A stretch of 64,000 nucleotides of DNA from Isoptericola dokdonensis DS-3. GTDB taxonomy: Bacteria; Actinomycetota; Actinomycetes; Actinomycetales; Cellulomonadaceae. Within the stretch, counting starts at the first letter, position 1; the number at the start of each line of letters is the position of its first letter. Shown piece by piece: positions 1 through 7,945 of this stretch. Below the pieces are notes generated by a model. That model was not told the DNA's origin, did no database searches, and was given only the letters and a program-made list of their open reading frames with translations. The stretch covers positions 3,410,001-3,474,000 of the forward strand of contig NZ_CP014209.1 of NCBI RefSeq assembly GCF_001636295.1, written 5' to 3'. Both the position numbers and the translations under genes were made by a program.

Positions 1-94
1 CGGCGCGTGGAGGTCCGGCGCGCGGTCGCGCTCACGGTCGCTGCGCGACCTGCGCTTCCCGTTCGACGACCGCGCGCCGGACCTCCACGCGCCG
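1..94. repeat. Long hairpin element, loop type I, copy 1
   Basis: A perfect 28-nt inverted repeat (1-28 with 67-94) encloses a 38-nt loop (29-66). The loop has its own 6-bp hairpin, GGTCGC/GCGACC, at 36-50. The loop matches that of the element at 23626-23719 at 34 of 38 positions, while the two stems are unrelated. The left arm touches the window edge and may extend further. It lies beyond the 3' end of mscL, so it could act as a terminator for mscL and for an unseen upstream gene. The function is inferred; the pairing and loop identity are seen directly. Confidence 0.85.
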
Positions 95-138
95 AACCGT
101 GTCACGTGACGTCGCGCGACGAGTCGTGGTGACGAGGG

Positions 139-546
139 TCAGGCGCGGCGGTTCTGCTCGGCGAGCAGGTCGCGGATCTCGGCGAGCAGCACGACGTTCG
201 GCTCGGGCACCGGGGCGGGCTCCGGCTCCTTGCCGCGGGCGCGACGCTCGGCGAGCTTGTTCATCGGGAACACGATGCAGAAGTACAGGGCCGCCGCCAC
301 GAGGAGGAAGTTCAGGACGGCGTCCAGGAACAGGCCGATGCTGAAATCAGCCCCGTTGATCTTGAAAGCCCAGACCTTCGTGAGGTCCGGCTCGCCGAAG
401 ATGGCGGCGATCAGTGGGAAGAGAATCCCCTCGGTCAGGGCGCTCACCACCGTAGCGAAGGCCGCGCCGATGACGACGGCGACGGCGAGGTCGATGACGT
501 TGCCGCGCATGATGAACGTCTTGAACCCGTCGAGCATGTTTCTCAC
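139..546 (-). CDS. mscL: Large-conductance mechanosensitive channel MscL
   Basis: The channel opens under membrane tension to release solutes during hypo-osmotic shock and works as a homopentamer in the cytoplasmic membrane. About 135 residues, the normal family length. The N-terminal segment MLDGFKTFIMRGNVIDLAVA is diagnostic; TM1 is about residues 17-40 and TM2 about 72-95, followed by a charged tail (RARGKEPEPAP) and a C-terminal helix. I chose the GTG at 546 because a GGAGGAG Shine-Dalgarno lies about 7 nt upstream; the ATG at 537 is closer to where most homologues begin but would sit about 16 nt from that site. The gene is monocistronic in this view and is followed by the hairpin at 1-94. 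Confidence 0.93.
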   Translation of the reverse strand: MRNMLDGFKTFIMRGNVIDLAVAVVIGAAFATVVSALTEGILFPLIAAIFGEPDLTKVWAFKINGADFSIGLFLDAVLNFLLVAAALYFCIVFPMNKLAERRARGKEPEPAPVPEPNVVLLAEIRDLLAEQNRRA

Positions 547-643
547 GGTGGTGCTCCTCCTCCCGGGCCGGGCGGCCCTGCCGGGGCTGTCCCGGCGGCA
601 CCGATTCTTCGGGGCGTGCGCAGGGGATGCAACAGCGTCCCGG

Positions 644-1282
644 TCAGGGGACGAGCACGGCGACGACGGCTCCCCAGCCGGACGCGCCCGAGACGGCGGC
701 CGCCTCGTCCGGGTCGACGGCGACCAGCGTGACGTGCTCGCCGCCGTCGGCCGCGACGCCGCCCAGCAGCCCGCCGGCGGCCTCCGCACCGGCCACGGGT
801 CCGGGGAGCACGAGGGCGCGCCGGGCGAGGGTGCGGCCGCGGTCGTCCGCGGCGAGGAGGTCGACGCGGTCGCCGGGGGCGAGCCACGAGGACTCCACGA
901 GGCCCACGGCGACGACGACGGTGCCACGGGGCGCCTGGCCGCCGAGCCCGCCGCCGGTGACGAGGTCGGGGTGCAGCGGCGTCCCGGCGGGCAGCCGCAC
1001 GGGGGAGGACCGTCCGACGACGTCGGCGGTGTCGGTCGTCAGGGTGTGCGCGAGCCGGGCGTCGACGACGACGGTGGTCAGGTCCGCGGCGCGCAGCTCG
1101 GTCCCGGCGGGGACGGCACGGCGGGTGACGACGACGTCGGCGGTCGGCGGGGGCGGCGGCCGCAACGCCTGCACGGCGGTGGTGGCGGCGAGGCCGCAGC
1201 ACAGCGCGGCGACGACGAAGCGGCCGCGCCAGGCCAGCAGGTGCAGGCGGCGGAGCAGGCGCTCGCGGGTGGGTCGGGACAT
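644..1282 (-). CDS. SAF-domain membrane protein (CpaB/RcpC-like)
   Basis: 212 residues. A basic N-terminus is followed by one membrane segment (about 22-42, FVVAALCCGLAATTAVQAL) and then an extracytoplasmic SAF domain (about 48-120), with the typical pattern of VVVTRRAVPAGTEL, later AADL, VVGR and LPAGTPL. The rest resembles the RcpC/CpaB region of Flp-pilus assembly proteins (VAVGLVESSWLAPGDRVDLL). In pilus systems CpaB is thought to act at the secretin or cell wall. No tad/flp genes are visible within this window, so a pilus role is only a family-based guess. The gene sits between mscL and the zinc-ribbon gene on the same strand, about 100 nt from each. Confidence 0.75.
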   Translation of the reverse strand: MSRPTRERLLRRLHLLAWRGRFVVAALCCGLAATTAVQALRPPPPPTADVVVTRRAVPAGTELRAADLTTVVVDARLAHTLTTDTADVVGRSSPVRLPAGTPLHPDLVTGGGLGGQAPRGTVVVAVGLVESSWLAPGDRVDLLAADDRGRTLARRALVLPGPVAGAEAAGGLLGGVAADGGEHVTLVAVDPDEAAAVSGASGWGAVVAVLVP

Positions 1283-1375
1283 GCGGGCACGTTAGGACGG
1301 CGCGCGGGCACGCCCGGTGCGCTCGAGCGCCACCGGGGGACGGCGTCGGGCTGTGGACGGCCCGACGCCCCGGAA

Positions 1376-1693
1376 TCAGGACGCGGCGGCCTTCGAGGAA
1401 CCCGACGAGCCGGAGGAACCGCCGGTCGACGACCCCCCGGACGTGGAACCGCCGGATGACGAGGCGTCCGACGACCCGGACTTCGAGCCCGACGACCCGA
1501 CCGTCGACGACGACCCGGAACGGGAGTCGGTGCGGTAGAAGCCGGAACCCTTGAACGTCACGCCGACCGAGCCGAACTGCTTGCGCAGGCGGCCCGCGCA
1601 CTCCGGGCAGACGGTGAGCGCGTCGTCGGTGAACGCCTGATGGATGTCGAAGGCGTGGCCGCAGTCGGCGCACCGGTAGGCGTAGGTGGGCAC
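1376..1693 (-). CDS. FmdB-family small zinc ribbon protein
   Basis: 105 residues from the GTG at 1693. The protein begins VPTYAYRCADCGHAF, the hallmark of the FmdB/CxxC_CXXC_SSSS family, with two Cys pairs (CADC and CPEC) that should bind one zinc. About 55 residues of Ser/Gly-rich low-complexity tail follow, ending SKAAAS. The GTG start has GAGGAG 7 nt upstream; a longer reading from 1720 would add nine residues not found in the family. The biological role of the family is poorly defined (regulatory or chaperone-like functions have been suggested). A CIRCE-like operator at 1714-1740, 20 nt upstream of the start codon, suggests heat-shock (HrcA) control. Confidence 0.85.
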   Translation of the reverse strand: MPTYAYRCADCGHAFDIHQAFTDDALTVCPECAGRLRKQFGSVGVTFKGSGFYRTDSRSGSSSTVGSSGSKSGSSDASSSGGSTSGGSSTGGSSGSSGSSKAAAS

Positions 1694-1713
1694 GGGAATC
1701 TCTCCTCGAAGGG

Positions 1714-1740
1714 CTGGCACTCAGATCATGCGACTGCTAA
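1714..1740. promoter_or_regulatory. CIRCE-like operator (putative HrcA site)
   Basis: The sequence is CTGGCACTC, then nine bases, then GACTGCTAA. The CIRCE consensus is TTAGCACTC-N9-GAGTGCTAA, so the arms match at 7/9 and 8/9 with exactly the right spacing. It lies between the FmdB zinc ribbon gene (minus strand) and the penicillin acylase family gene (plus strand), 20 nt from the former. HrcA repression of the zinc ribbon gene is the natural reading; an effect on the acylase gene is possible. hrcA itself is not in the window. Confidence 0.65.
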
Positions 1741-1754
1741 TCATACGCGGGCGG

Positions 1755-1760
1755 TAGTCT
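1755..1760 (+). promoter_or_regulatory. Extended -10 element for a leaderless transcript
   Basis: TAGTCT lies 7 nt before the GTG start at 1768, with no Shine-Dalgarno between them. This is the geometry of actinobacterial leaderless promoters, where transcription starts at the first base of the start codon. It also supports the GTG as the true start of the acylase family gene. Confidence 0.55.
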
Positions 1761-1767
1761 CGCCTGC

Positions 1768-4431
1768 GTGTCAGCGACCCCCGCAGCGAACGAGCCCGAC
1801 GAGACGCCCGACGTCGACGACACCGTGGAGGACGACGGTGCGCCCGCGCCGCGCTCCCGGTTGCGCCGCGCCGTCGCCGGTCTGGCCGTCCTCGTCGCGC
1901 TCGCGCTGGTCGCGACCGTGACGTTCGGGGTCGTCACCGTGCGCAAGCCGCTGCCCGACCACGCGGAGACGCAGCAGCTCGCGGGGCTGAGCGCCGAGGT
2001 CACCGTCGAGCGCGACGCGCAGGGCGTGCCGCAGGTCTACGCGTCCACGTCCGAGGACCTCTTCGCCGCGCAGGGCTACCTGCACGCCCAGGACCGGTTC
2101 TTCGAGATGGACTACCGCCGGCACGTGACCGCCGGGCGTCTCGCCGAGCTGGTGGGTGACGTCCCCGCCGCGATCGAGGCCGACCAGGTGGTGCGCACCC
2201 TCGGCTGGCGCCGGGTCGCCGAGGAGGAGTGGAACCTCGTCTCCCCGGAGACCCGCTCCTACCTGCAGGCGTACGCGCGCGGGGTGAACGCCTACCTGGC
2301 GGACCGGGCCCCCGACGACCTCGCGGTCGAGTACACGGTGCTCGGCACGCGCGTCGACGTCGCCGACCCCGCCCCGTGGGACCCGGTGGACTCGCTCGCC
2401 TGGCTCAAGGCGATGGCGTGGGACATGCGCGGCAACTACGACGACGAGCTCGGCCGTGCGCTGGCGTACAGCACGCTGGAGGACGTCGAGCTCGTCGAGG
2501 AGCTCTACCCCGGCTTCTCGGACGGCGGGAACACGCCGATCCTGCGCAAGCGGGACGTCAACCAGACGGTGCGCGCCGCGGGTTCGGCCGACACCGACGC
2601 CACCACGACCGGGACCGCGCTCGGCACCGCGTCGGTGGACGACGCCGTGCAGGCGACCGCCGACGTGCTCGCCGCCGTGCCGGTGCTCGTGGGCCGCGGC
2701 GACGGCGCTGGGTCGAACTCGTGGGTGGTCTCCGGCGAGCACACCGAGTCCGGGTCGCCGATCCTCGCGAACGACCCGCACATGGCGCTCGGCGCGCCGG
2801 GCGTCTGGTACCAGGTGGGCCTGCACTGCGAGCAGGTCGACGACTCGTGCCCGTTCGACGTGGCTGGCTTCTCGTTCTCCGGCTTCCCCGGCGTCGTCAT
2901 CGGCCACAACGCCGACCTCGCGTGGGGCCTGACGAACATGGGCGCCGACGTGACCGACTTCTTCGTGGAACGCGTCCGTGGCGACACCTGGCTGCGGGAC
3001 GCCGAGGCGGAGGAGTGGGCCGACCTCGAGCTGCGCACCGAGACGATCCGCGTCAACGGGGCCGACCCGATCGAGCTGGAGGTGCGGTCGACGGACCACG
3101 GTCCGGTGTTGTCGTCCGTGATGGACGTCGGTGCCGTCGTCGACTCCCCGACGGAGGCCGGGACGGACTTCGGCGAGTACGCCGTGTCCCTGGCCTGGAC
3201 CGCCCTGGAGCCGGGCCGGACGGCGGACGCCGTGTTCGCGATGGCGACCGCCGCCGACGCCCAGGACATCCAGGCGGCGGCCGAGCTGTTCGAGGTCCCC
3301 GCGATGAACATCGTGTTCGCCACGACCGACGGCCACATCGGCTACCAGGCGCCCGGCAAGATCCCCGTGCGAGGCGTCGTCTCCGGTCCCGTCGCCTCCG
3401 ACGGCACGTGGCCGCGGCCCGGCTGGGACCCGCGCTACGACTGGCAGGGCTACGTCGACCCCGAGGACATGCCGCGTGCGCTCGACCCCGAGGACGGCTT
3501 CGTGGTCGCGGCGAACCAGGCCGTGCTGCCCGGCGGCACCGGTCCGTACCTCACGCGGGACTGGGACCACGGCTTCCGCTCCGAGCGGGTGCGGACGCTG
3601 CTGACCGAGCAGATCGCCGCCGGCCGACCGTTCACGGTCGAGGACATGGAGAACTTCCAGTCCGACGACTGGTCGCCGTTCGCGGCGGTGCTCGTGCCGG
3701 TGCTGCTCGACGTCGAGGTCGAGGACGCCTACGACCGGGCCGGTCAGGAGATCCTCGCGGGGTGGGACTACCGCACCGAGACCGACTCGGCCGCCGCCGC
3801 GTACTTCAACGCCGTCTGGCGCAACCTGCTGTCGACGACCTTCTGGGACGACCTGCCCGAGGGCGCGCAGCCCACGGGCGGCTCCCGCTGGCTCGTCGTC
3901 ATCAGCGACATGCTGGAACGTCCCGAGGACCCCTTCTGGGACGACCGCTCCACCCTCAACGTCGTCGAGACCCGGGACGAGGTGCTCACCCGCGCCCTGA
4001 CGAGCGCGCGCCGCGACCTCACCGTCGAGATGTCCAAGGAGCCCACCGACTGGAACTGGGGCTCCCTGCACCAGCTCGCCCTGCAGCACCCCGTGCTCGG
4101 TGGCGACGACGTGCCCGCGCTGGTGCGTGACTACGTCAACCCCGACCCGGTGCCGATGCCGGGCGGCACGTCCGTCGTCAACGCGACCGGGTGGGACGCG
4201 TCGTCGGGCAGCTTCGCCGTGACGACCGGACCGGCGATGCGCATGGTCGTCGACCTCGGAGACCTCGACGCGTCCACCTGGGTGACGGTCACGGGGACGT
4301 CCGGGCACCCGGCGTCGTCGCACTACGACGACCAGCTGCCCGTCTGGGCGGCGGGGGAGAGCTTCGCGTGGCCCTTCAGCCGCGAGGCCGTCGGGGCGGC
4401 GGCCGAGGACACCACCACGCTCACCCCGTGA
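1768..4431 (+). CDS. Penicillin acylase family protein (Ntn hydrolase), membrane-anchored
   Basis: 887 residues, the usual length of the family precursor. An acidic cytoplasmic N-terminus is followed by one membrane segment (about 37-58). The alpha-type region follows (LHAQDRFFEMDYRRH). Then comes the autoproteolytic site GAGSNSWVV, with Ser316 as predicted N-terminal nucleophile of the beta chain. LANDPHM and GFSFSGFPGVVIGHN are further family signatures. Members hydrolyse amide bonds of beta-lactams, N-acyl homoserine lactones or other acylated amines; the substrate here is unknown. It probably acts outside the membrane. The gene ends just before a strong bidirectional terminator shared with the convergent 5-FCL gene. 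Confidence 0.92.
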   Translation: MSATPAANEPDETPDVDDTVEDDGAPAPRSRLRRAVAGLAVLVALALVATVTFGVVTVRKPLPDHAETQQLAGLSAEVTVERDAQGVPQVYASTSEDLFAAQGYLHAQDRFFEMDYRRHVTAGRLAELVGDVPAAIEADQVVRTLGWRRVAEEEWNLVSPETRSYLQAYARGVNAYLADRAPDDLAVEYTVLGTRVDVADPAPWDPVDSLAWLKAMAWDMRGNYDDELGRALAYSTLEDVELVEELYPGFSDGGNTPILRKRDVNQTVRAAGSADTDATTTGTALGTASVDDAVQATADVLAAVPVLVGRGDGAGSNSWVVSGEHTESGSPILANDPHMALGAPGVWYQVGLHCEQVDDSCPFDVAGFSFSGFPGVVIGHNADLAWGLTNMGADVTDFFVERVRGDTWLRDAEAEEWADLELRTETIRVNGADPIELEVRSTDHGPVLSSVMDVGAVVDSPTEAGTDFGEYAVSLAWTALEPGRTADAVFAMATAADAQDIQAAAELFEVPAMNIVFATTDGHIGYQAPGKIPVRGVVSGPVASDGTWPRPGWDPRYDWQGYVDPEDMPRALDPEDGFVVAANQAVLPGGTGPYLTRDWDHGFRSERVRTLLTEQIAAGRPFTVEDMENFQSDDWSPFAAVLVPVLLDVEVEDAYDRAGQEILAGWDYRTETDSAAAAYFNAVWRNLLSTTFWDDLPEGAQPTGGSRWLVVISDMLERPEDPFWDDRSTLNVVETRDEVLTRALTSARRDLTVEMSKEPTDWNWGSLHQLALQHPVLGGDDVPALVRDYVNPDPVPMPGGTSVVNATGWDASSGSFAVTTGPAMRMVVDLGDLDASTWVTVTGTSGHPASSHYDDQLPVWAAGESFAWPFSREAVGAAAEDTTTLTP

Positions 4432-4434
4432 CCG

Positions 4435-4471
4435 CGACGGGCGCCCGGGTCGAGGACCCGGGCGCCCGTCG
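4435..4471. terminator. Bidirectional terminator hairpin
   Basis: A perfect 17-bp stem (4435-4451 with 4455-4471) closes a three-base GAG loop. It lies 3 nt after the acylase family stop codon and 36 nt from the stop of the convergent 5-FCL gene, so it can serve both. There is no U-tract, as is common in actinobacteria. Confidence 0.85.
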
Positions 4472-4507
4472 GCGTCGTGCCGGCCGGTGGGGGCCGGTCA
4501 CCGCTGC

Positions 4508-5164
4508 TCAGACCGCCGGCAGCGGCCACCAGCCCTCCGGCGTCGCCACCGCGTGCACGCCGACGTCGTGGCCCGCGACGGGCAGCGGACGCTCCGTGGC
4601 GTCGTAGTACTCCTCGGGGAAGACCATCGCGACGACGGTCGTTCCCGGTCGGGCCTGCTTGAGGGTGCGGTCGTACCAGCCGCCGCCCTGCCCGAGCCGG
4701 GCGCCGGTCGTGTCGACGGCGAGGGCGGGGACGATGACGACCTCCGCCTGCGTGACGGCGTCCGGGCCGAGCGTGGGGCCGCCCGGCTCGGGCGGGCGAC
4801 CCGGCGCACGCTCGCTGAGGTCCTCCGGTCCGGCGTACTCCGCCCAGTCGCGCGCCAGCCCGGCGCCCAGCACCGGGAGCAGCACGCGGGCACCGCGTCC
4901 CATCAGCTGGTCGAGCAGGTGCCGGGTGCCCGGCTCTGCGGGTCTCGACGCGTACGTCGCGACGCAACCGGCCTCGGCCACGGCGGGGACGTCGGCCAGG
5001 ACGTCGGCGAACGCCCGTGCGGCCTGGTCGCGCAGCCGCTGGGAACGCGTCTCGCGCAGGTGCCGGATGGCGCGGCGCAGCTCGTCCTTGGCGTCCTCCG
5101 TCTCCATCCCGCTCACGATCGGGTACGGCTGGGTGGCGGTCGGGTGCCTCGGGTCGCCGTGCAT
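4508..5164 (-). CDS. 5-formyltetrahydrofolate cyclo-ligase
   Basis: This enzyme converts 5-formyl-THF to 5,10-methenyl-THF using ATP, returning a storage folate to the one-carbon pool. 218 residues from the ATG at 5164; a second start at 5108 (METEDAKDELRR, 199 residues) aligns better with the usual N-terminus, and neither has a strong ribosome binding site. Family signatures are the N-terminal KDELRRAIRHLRETRS, the substrate segment VATYASRPAEPGT, and the ATP-binding GQGGGWYDR near residue 158. The gene is convergent with the acylase gene and divergent from the acetyltransferase gene. Confidence 0.9.
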   Translation of the reverse strand: MHGDPRHPTATQPYPIVSGMETEDAKDELRRAIRHLRETRSQRLRDQAARAFADVLADVPAVAEAGCVATYASRPAEPGTRHLLDQLMGRGARVLLPVLGAGLARDWAEYAGPEDLSERAPGRPPEPGGPTLGPDAVTQAEVVIVPALAVDTTGARLGQGGGWYDRTLKQARPGTTVVAMVFPEEYYDATERPLPVAGHDVGVHAVATPEGWWPLPAV

Positions 5165-5244
5165 GCCCTCATTGTGGCAGGGTCCTGGCGTGGCCCCGGG
5201 GAGGGGCGGACGGGGGCGCGGTGAACGACGCGAAGAGGTGGGCG

Positions 5245-5856
5245 GTGACCAGGCCGTGGCCGGCGACGCTGCGTGAGGACACGCCGTCGGGCGCCGTCGT
5301 GCTGCGTCCGCTGCGCCGCCGCGACGGCGGCGCCTGGATGCGTCTGCGCGCGGCGAACGTGTCGTGGCTGGAACGCTGGGAGGCGACGTCGCCGGGCGAG
5401 AACCCCGAGTCCGCGACCTTCGGCGAGTACGTGCGGCTGCTGTCCGCGCAGGCGCGCGCGGGCGCGGCGCTGCCGTTCGTCGTCGAGCTCGACGGCGAGC
5501 TCGTCGGACAGCTCACCGTCGCGAACGTCCAGCTCGGGTCCCTGCGGTCCGGCAGCATCGGCTACTGGGTGGGGCGGCAGTACGCCGGGCGCGGGATCAC
5601 CCCCACCGCCGTGGCCATGGCCACCGACTACTGCTTCGCGATCGTCGGCCTGCACCGCGTCGAGATCAACATCCGGCCCGAGAACGCGGCCAGCCTGCGC
5701 GTCGTCGAGAAGCTCGGCTTCCGCGACGAGGGCGTACGCGAGCGGTACCTGCACATCCAGGGCGACTGGCGCGACCACCGCACGTTCGCGCTCACCGCCG
5801 AGGAGGTGCCCGGCGGGCTGCTGGCCCGCTGGCAGCAGGTGCGCGACGGGCTCTGA
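5245..5856 (+). CDS. RimJ/RimL-type GNAT N-acetyltransferase
   Basis: About 203 residues. It carries the RimJ/RimL pattern: LRPLRRRDGGAW at the N-terminus, WEATSP, IGYWVGRQYAGRGITP (the acetyl-CoA binding loop), then HRVEINIRPENAAS and LGFRDEGVRERYL. It is likely to acetylate a protein N-terminus (ribosomal proteins in the founding members). I took the GTG at 5245, preceded by GAGGTG; a GTG at 5221 would add eight residues (VNDAKRWA). This gene commonly precedes sepX in actinobacteria, as it does here. Confidence 0.88.
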   Translation: MTRPWPATLREDTPSGAVVLRPLRRRDGGAWMRLRAANVSWLERWEATSPGENPESATFGEYVRLLSAQARAGAALPFVVELDGELVGQLTVANVQLGSLRSGSIGYWVGRQYAGRGITPTAVAMATDYCFAIVGLHRVEINIRPENAASLRVVEKLGFRDEGVRERYLHIQGDWRDHRTFALTAEEVPGGLLARWQQVRDGL

Positions 5857-5923
5857 GCCCGGATCGGCGTCCAGGTCTTGGACACGCCGCCGCGCGGTAC
5901 GTCCTGGACACCCGCGGCTCGCC

Positions 5924-5929
5924 TACCTT
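5924..5929 (+). promoter_or_regulatory. -10 element for leaderless sepX
   Basis: TACCTT lies 6 nt before the GTG start at 5936. No Shine-Dalgarno is present, so a leaderless transcript separate from the acetyltransferase gene is plausible. Confidence 0.45.
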
Positions 5930-5935
5930 CATCGT

Positions 5936-6982
5936 GTGGAGACGTCACCGGCAGGACTCGCAGCCCTCGCGCTGGTCGTGCTGTGGCTCGGCTTCTGGGT
6001 GCCGCAGCAGCTGCGGAACCGGCAGGTGCTCGCCGACGCCGGGCTGGACGACCGGTTCTCCGGCGGCCTGCGGGTGCTCACGATGGCGGACGGGACGGAC
6101 AGGAGGCGCGGCATGACGACAGGACGTGGTGCGGACGCGCCGGCGAGCGGTGCCGTGCCGCGGGTGACCGCCGGGTCCGGCGTGCCGGGCGTGGCCCAGC
6201 AGTCGAGGGAACGGACGGCCCGGCTGGAGGTGCTGGAGCGCCGTGCCGCGCGCGCCCGCCGCCGCCTCACCCTGACCGCCCTGCTCGTGCTGCTCACCGT
6301 CGCCGCGTGGACGGTGGTCGCGCTGGGGTACCTGATGTGGCCCGTCGCGCTCGTGCCGTCCGTGCTGCTCGCCGTCGTCCTCCTCCTGGGACGGGTCGCC
6401 GTCGTCGCCGCACGCCGCTCCGACGCGCGCTGGCGGGCCGAGCGTCGTGCCCAGCGGCAGCGCGCCACCCAGGAGCGCACCCTCGCCCACGGCGGCCCCT
6501 ACGCCCCGCGCAACCGCGCGCGGATCACCGGGCTCGCCGTGCACCCCTCGGACACCAGCACGCAGATGATCCCCCGCGTGCAGCCCGCGGCGACCGTCCC
6601 GTCGTCGGCGGGCCGGTCGCGCAGCACGCCCGCCGTCGCCCCCGAGGAGCCCGTCGCCCCCGAGACGGAGCCCGACCCGGTCGGCATCCCCCTCGGCACG
6701 GTCGCGGTCACCCGGCCGCTCGGCGGCGAGCCGTGGGAGCCCGTGCCCGTGCCGCTGCCCACCTACGTCACCAAGCCGCTCGCACCCCGGCCCGCCGTCC
6801 CGCTGCCACCGGAGCTCTCGCGGCCCACCGCACCCGCCCCGGCGGCGCGGGAGCAGCGTCCGGCGCCTGTGGCCCCTGAGCCCGCTCAGGAGTCCCTGGC
6901 GGGGGACGAGCCCCGGCCTCGCACCGAGACCCTCGGCCTCCCGCTCGAGCAGATCCTCGCCCGCCGCCGCGCAGCGGGCTGA
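5936..6982 (+). CDS. sepX: Divisome protein SepX/GlpR
   Basis: 348 residues. The N-terminal membrane segment (about 6-22) ends in the family signature LGFWVPQQLRNRQ, followed by FSGGLRVL. Two further membrane segments follow a basic stretch in the middle (about 100-145, LTLTALLVLLTVAAWTVVALG). The last 180 residues are proline- and alanine-rich and cytoplasmic. In Streptomyces SepX is an actinobacteria-specific membrane protein that supports Z-ring and septum formation. The gene neighbourhood (5-FCL, RimJ-type acetyltransferase, sepX, tRNA-Ala) agrees with this identity. Recognition rests on the N-terminal motif and synteny. Confidence 0.8.
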   Translation: METSPAGLAALALVVLWLGFWVPQQLRNRQVLADAGLDDRFSGGLRVLTMADGTDRRRGMTTGRGADAPASGAVPRVTAGSGVPGVAQQSRERTARLEVLERRAARARRRLTLTALLVLLTVAAWTVVALGYLMWPVALVPSVLLAVVLLLGRVAVVAARRSDARWRAERRAQRQRATQERTLAHGGPYAPRNRARITGLAVHPSDTSTQMIPRVQPAATVPSSAGRSRSTPAVAPEEPVAPETEPDPVGIPLGTVAVTRPLGGEPWEPVPVPLPTYVTKPLAPRPAVPLPPELSRPTAPAPAAREQRPAPVAPEPAQESLAGDEPRPRTETLGLPLEQILARRRAAG

Positions 6983-7065
6983 CCTGCGACGCACGTCACG
7001 CCGGGCCGCGCCGGGCCGATTTGGTCCCAGGCCCGGCGGGGGTGCTAATCTTGCAACCGCTCCAC

Positions 7066-7138
7066 GGGGCTATGGCGCAGTTGGTAGCGCGTCTCGTTCG
7101 CAATGAGAAGGTCGGGGGTTCGAATCCCCCTAGCTCCA
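7066..7138 (+). tRNA. tRNA-Ala (anticodon CGC)
   Basis: 73 nt. The acceptor stem GGGGCTA/TAGCTCC, the D-arm GCGC...GCGC, the anticodon stem TCTCG/TGAGA with loop TTCGCAA (anticodon CGC at 7099-7101) and the T-arm GGGGG-TTCGAAT-CCCCC all fold. It reads the alanine codon GCG, common in this genome. The 3' CCA is not encoded. A terminator follows directly. Confidence 0.97.
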
Positions 7139-7145
7139 CCGTGAG

Positions 7146-7176
7146 AAGGGCCGGGATCATCATGATCCCGGCCCTT
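7146..7176 (+). terminator. Terminator after tRNA-Ala
   Basis: A 14-bp perfect stem (7146-7159 with 7163-7176) has a three-base loop. It starts 7 nt after the tRNA and is followed by a short T-containing run. It may also terminate the convergent gene that ends at 7240. Confidence 0.85.
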
Positions 7177-7239
7177 CGTCGTTGCTGCGGCTGGTCCCGT
7201 CGGCCACCCGCTCTCGGGTGCTGGAGCACTCGGCACCGC

Positions 7240-7788
7240 TCAGCCGAGCACCGTGAAGGACGCGATCCCCTCGACGCTGGACACCCCGCTCGAGGTGAGA
7301 CAGCCGGTGAGCGCCGGCGCGATGTAGACGATCAGGGACTGGGCTGTGCTGCCGGCGAACCTGCCGGAGGTGATCTCTCCCGTGGCGCTGACGATCGTCT
7401 GGCCGAGCGGTCGGGTGACGATGTAGGTGTTCTCGAAGGTGCTCGTGGTGTCGTCGTCCCAGTGGTAGGTGAGGCTCGAGGTGCCGCCGAGATCCCCCAG
7501 CAGGCAACCTGCCTCCACAGTGATGGGGCCGAACCCGGATGACACCGCGGTCACCTCGGCGGAACCGAGGCAGTCGTACTCGAACGAGCTGCTGACCGAT
7601 GTCGGCCGGGACGTCAGGGTCAGGCCGGGGGAGTAGTGCTGGTCCGCCTCGCCCGTGCAGGTCACCACGGAGGGTTCTTCAGCCTGGGCCGACGTGGGAA
7701 GCGCAACTACTGCCAGCAGAACGAGTGCCGCACCCACTGCAGGCAGCGGAGTGCGGACGTGACGCGCGGAACGGTGACTACGTCTCAT
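7240..7788 (-). CDS. Secreted protein of unknown function
   Basis: 182 residues from the ATG at 7788, which has AGGAG 8 nt upstream. It opens with a clear signal peptide: basic MRRSHRSARHVR, a hydrophobic core LPAVGAALVLLAVVALP and a likely cleavage after TSAQA. The mature part is about 145 residues of beta-rich sequence with four cysteines (TCTGE, YDCLG, GCLLG, TGCLT), which could form two disulfides. I recognise no family. It is transcribed opposite to the tRNA. Confidence 0.7.
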   Translation of the reverse strand: MRRSHRSARHVRTPLPAVGAALVLLAVVALPTSAQAEEPSVVTCTGEADQHYSPGLTLTSRPTSVSSSFEYDCLGSAEVTAVSSGFGPITVEAGCLLGDLGGTSSLTYHWDDDTTSTFENTYIVTRPLGQTIVSATGEITSGRFAGSTAQSLIVYIAPALTGCLTSSGVSSVEGIASFTVLG

Positions 7789-7945
7789 GGGAACGCTCCT
7801 GATGCCGGGTCCAGTGCGAGGCAATCGTGGCCGGGGAGGGACCCCGGCGAGAACGGGCCGGTCGGACCAGGTGGTTCGGTGCCGCACGCCGTGTCGTCCA
7901 CAGAACTTCGCCATCGTATCGTCGGCGTTCGCGCACTGCGCGGCG

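Noticed and set aside
139..927. 262-residue minus-strand reading frame containing MscL as its C-terminal half.
   Set aside because: Its first half is a shadow of the SAF-domain gene in another frame; MscL has its own start with a good ribosome binding site.
1771..4323. 850-residue open frame opposite the penicillin acylase family gene.
   Set aside because: It has the Arg/Val/His-rich composition of a GC-rich antisense shadow and no domain.
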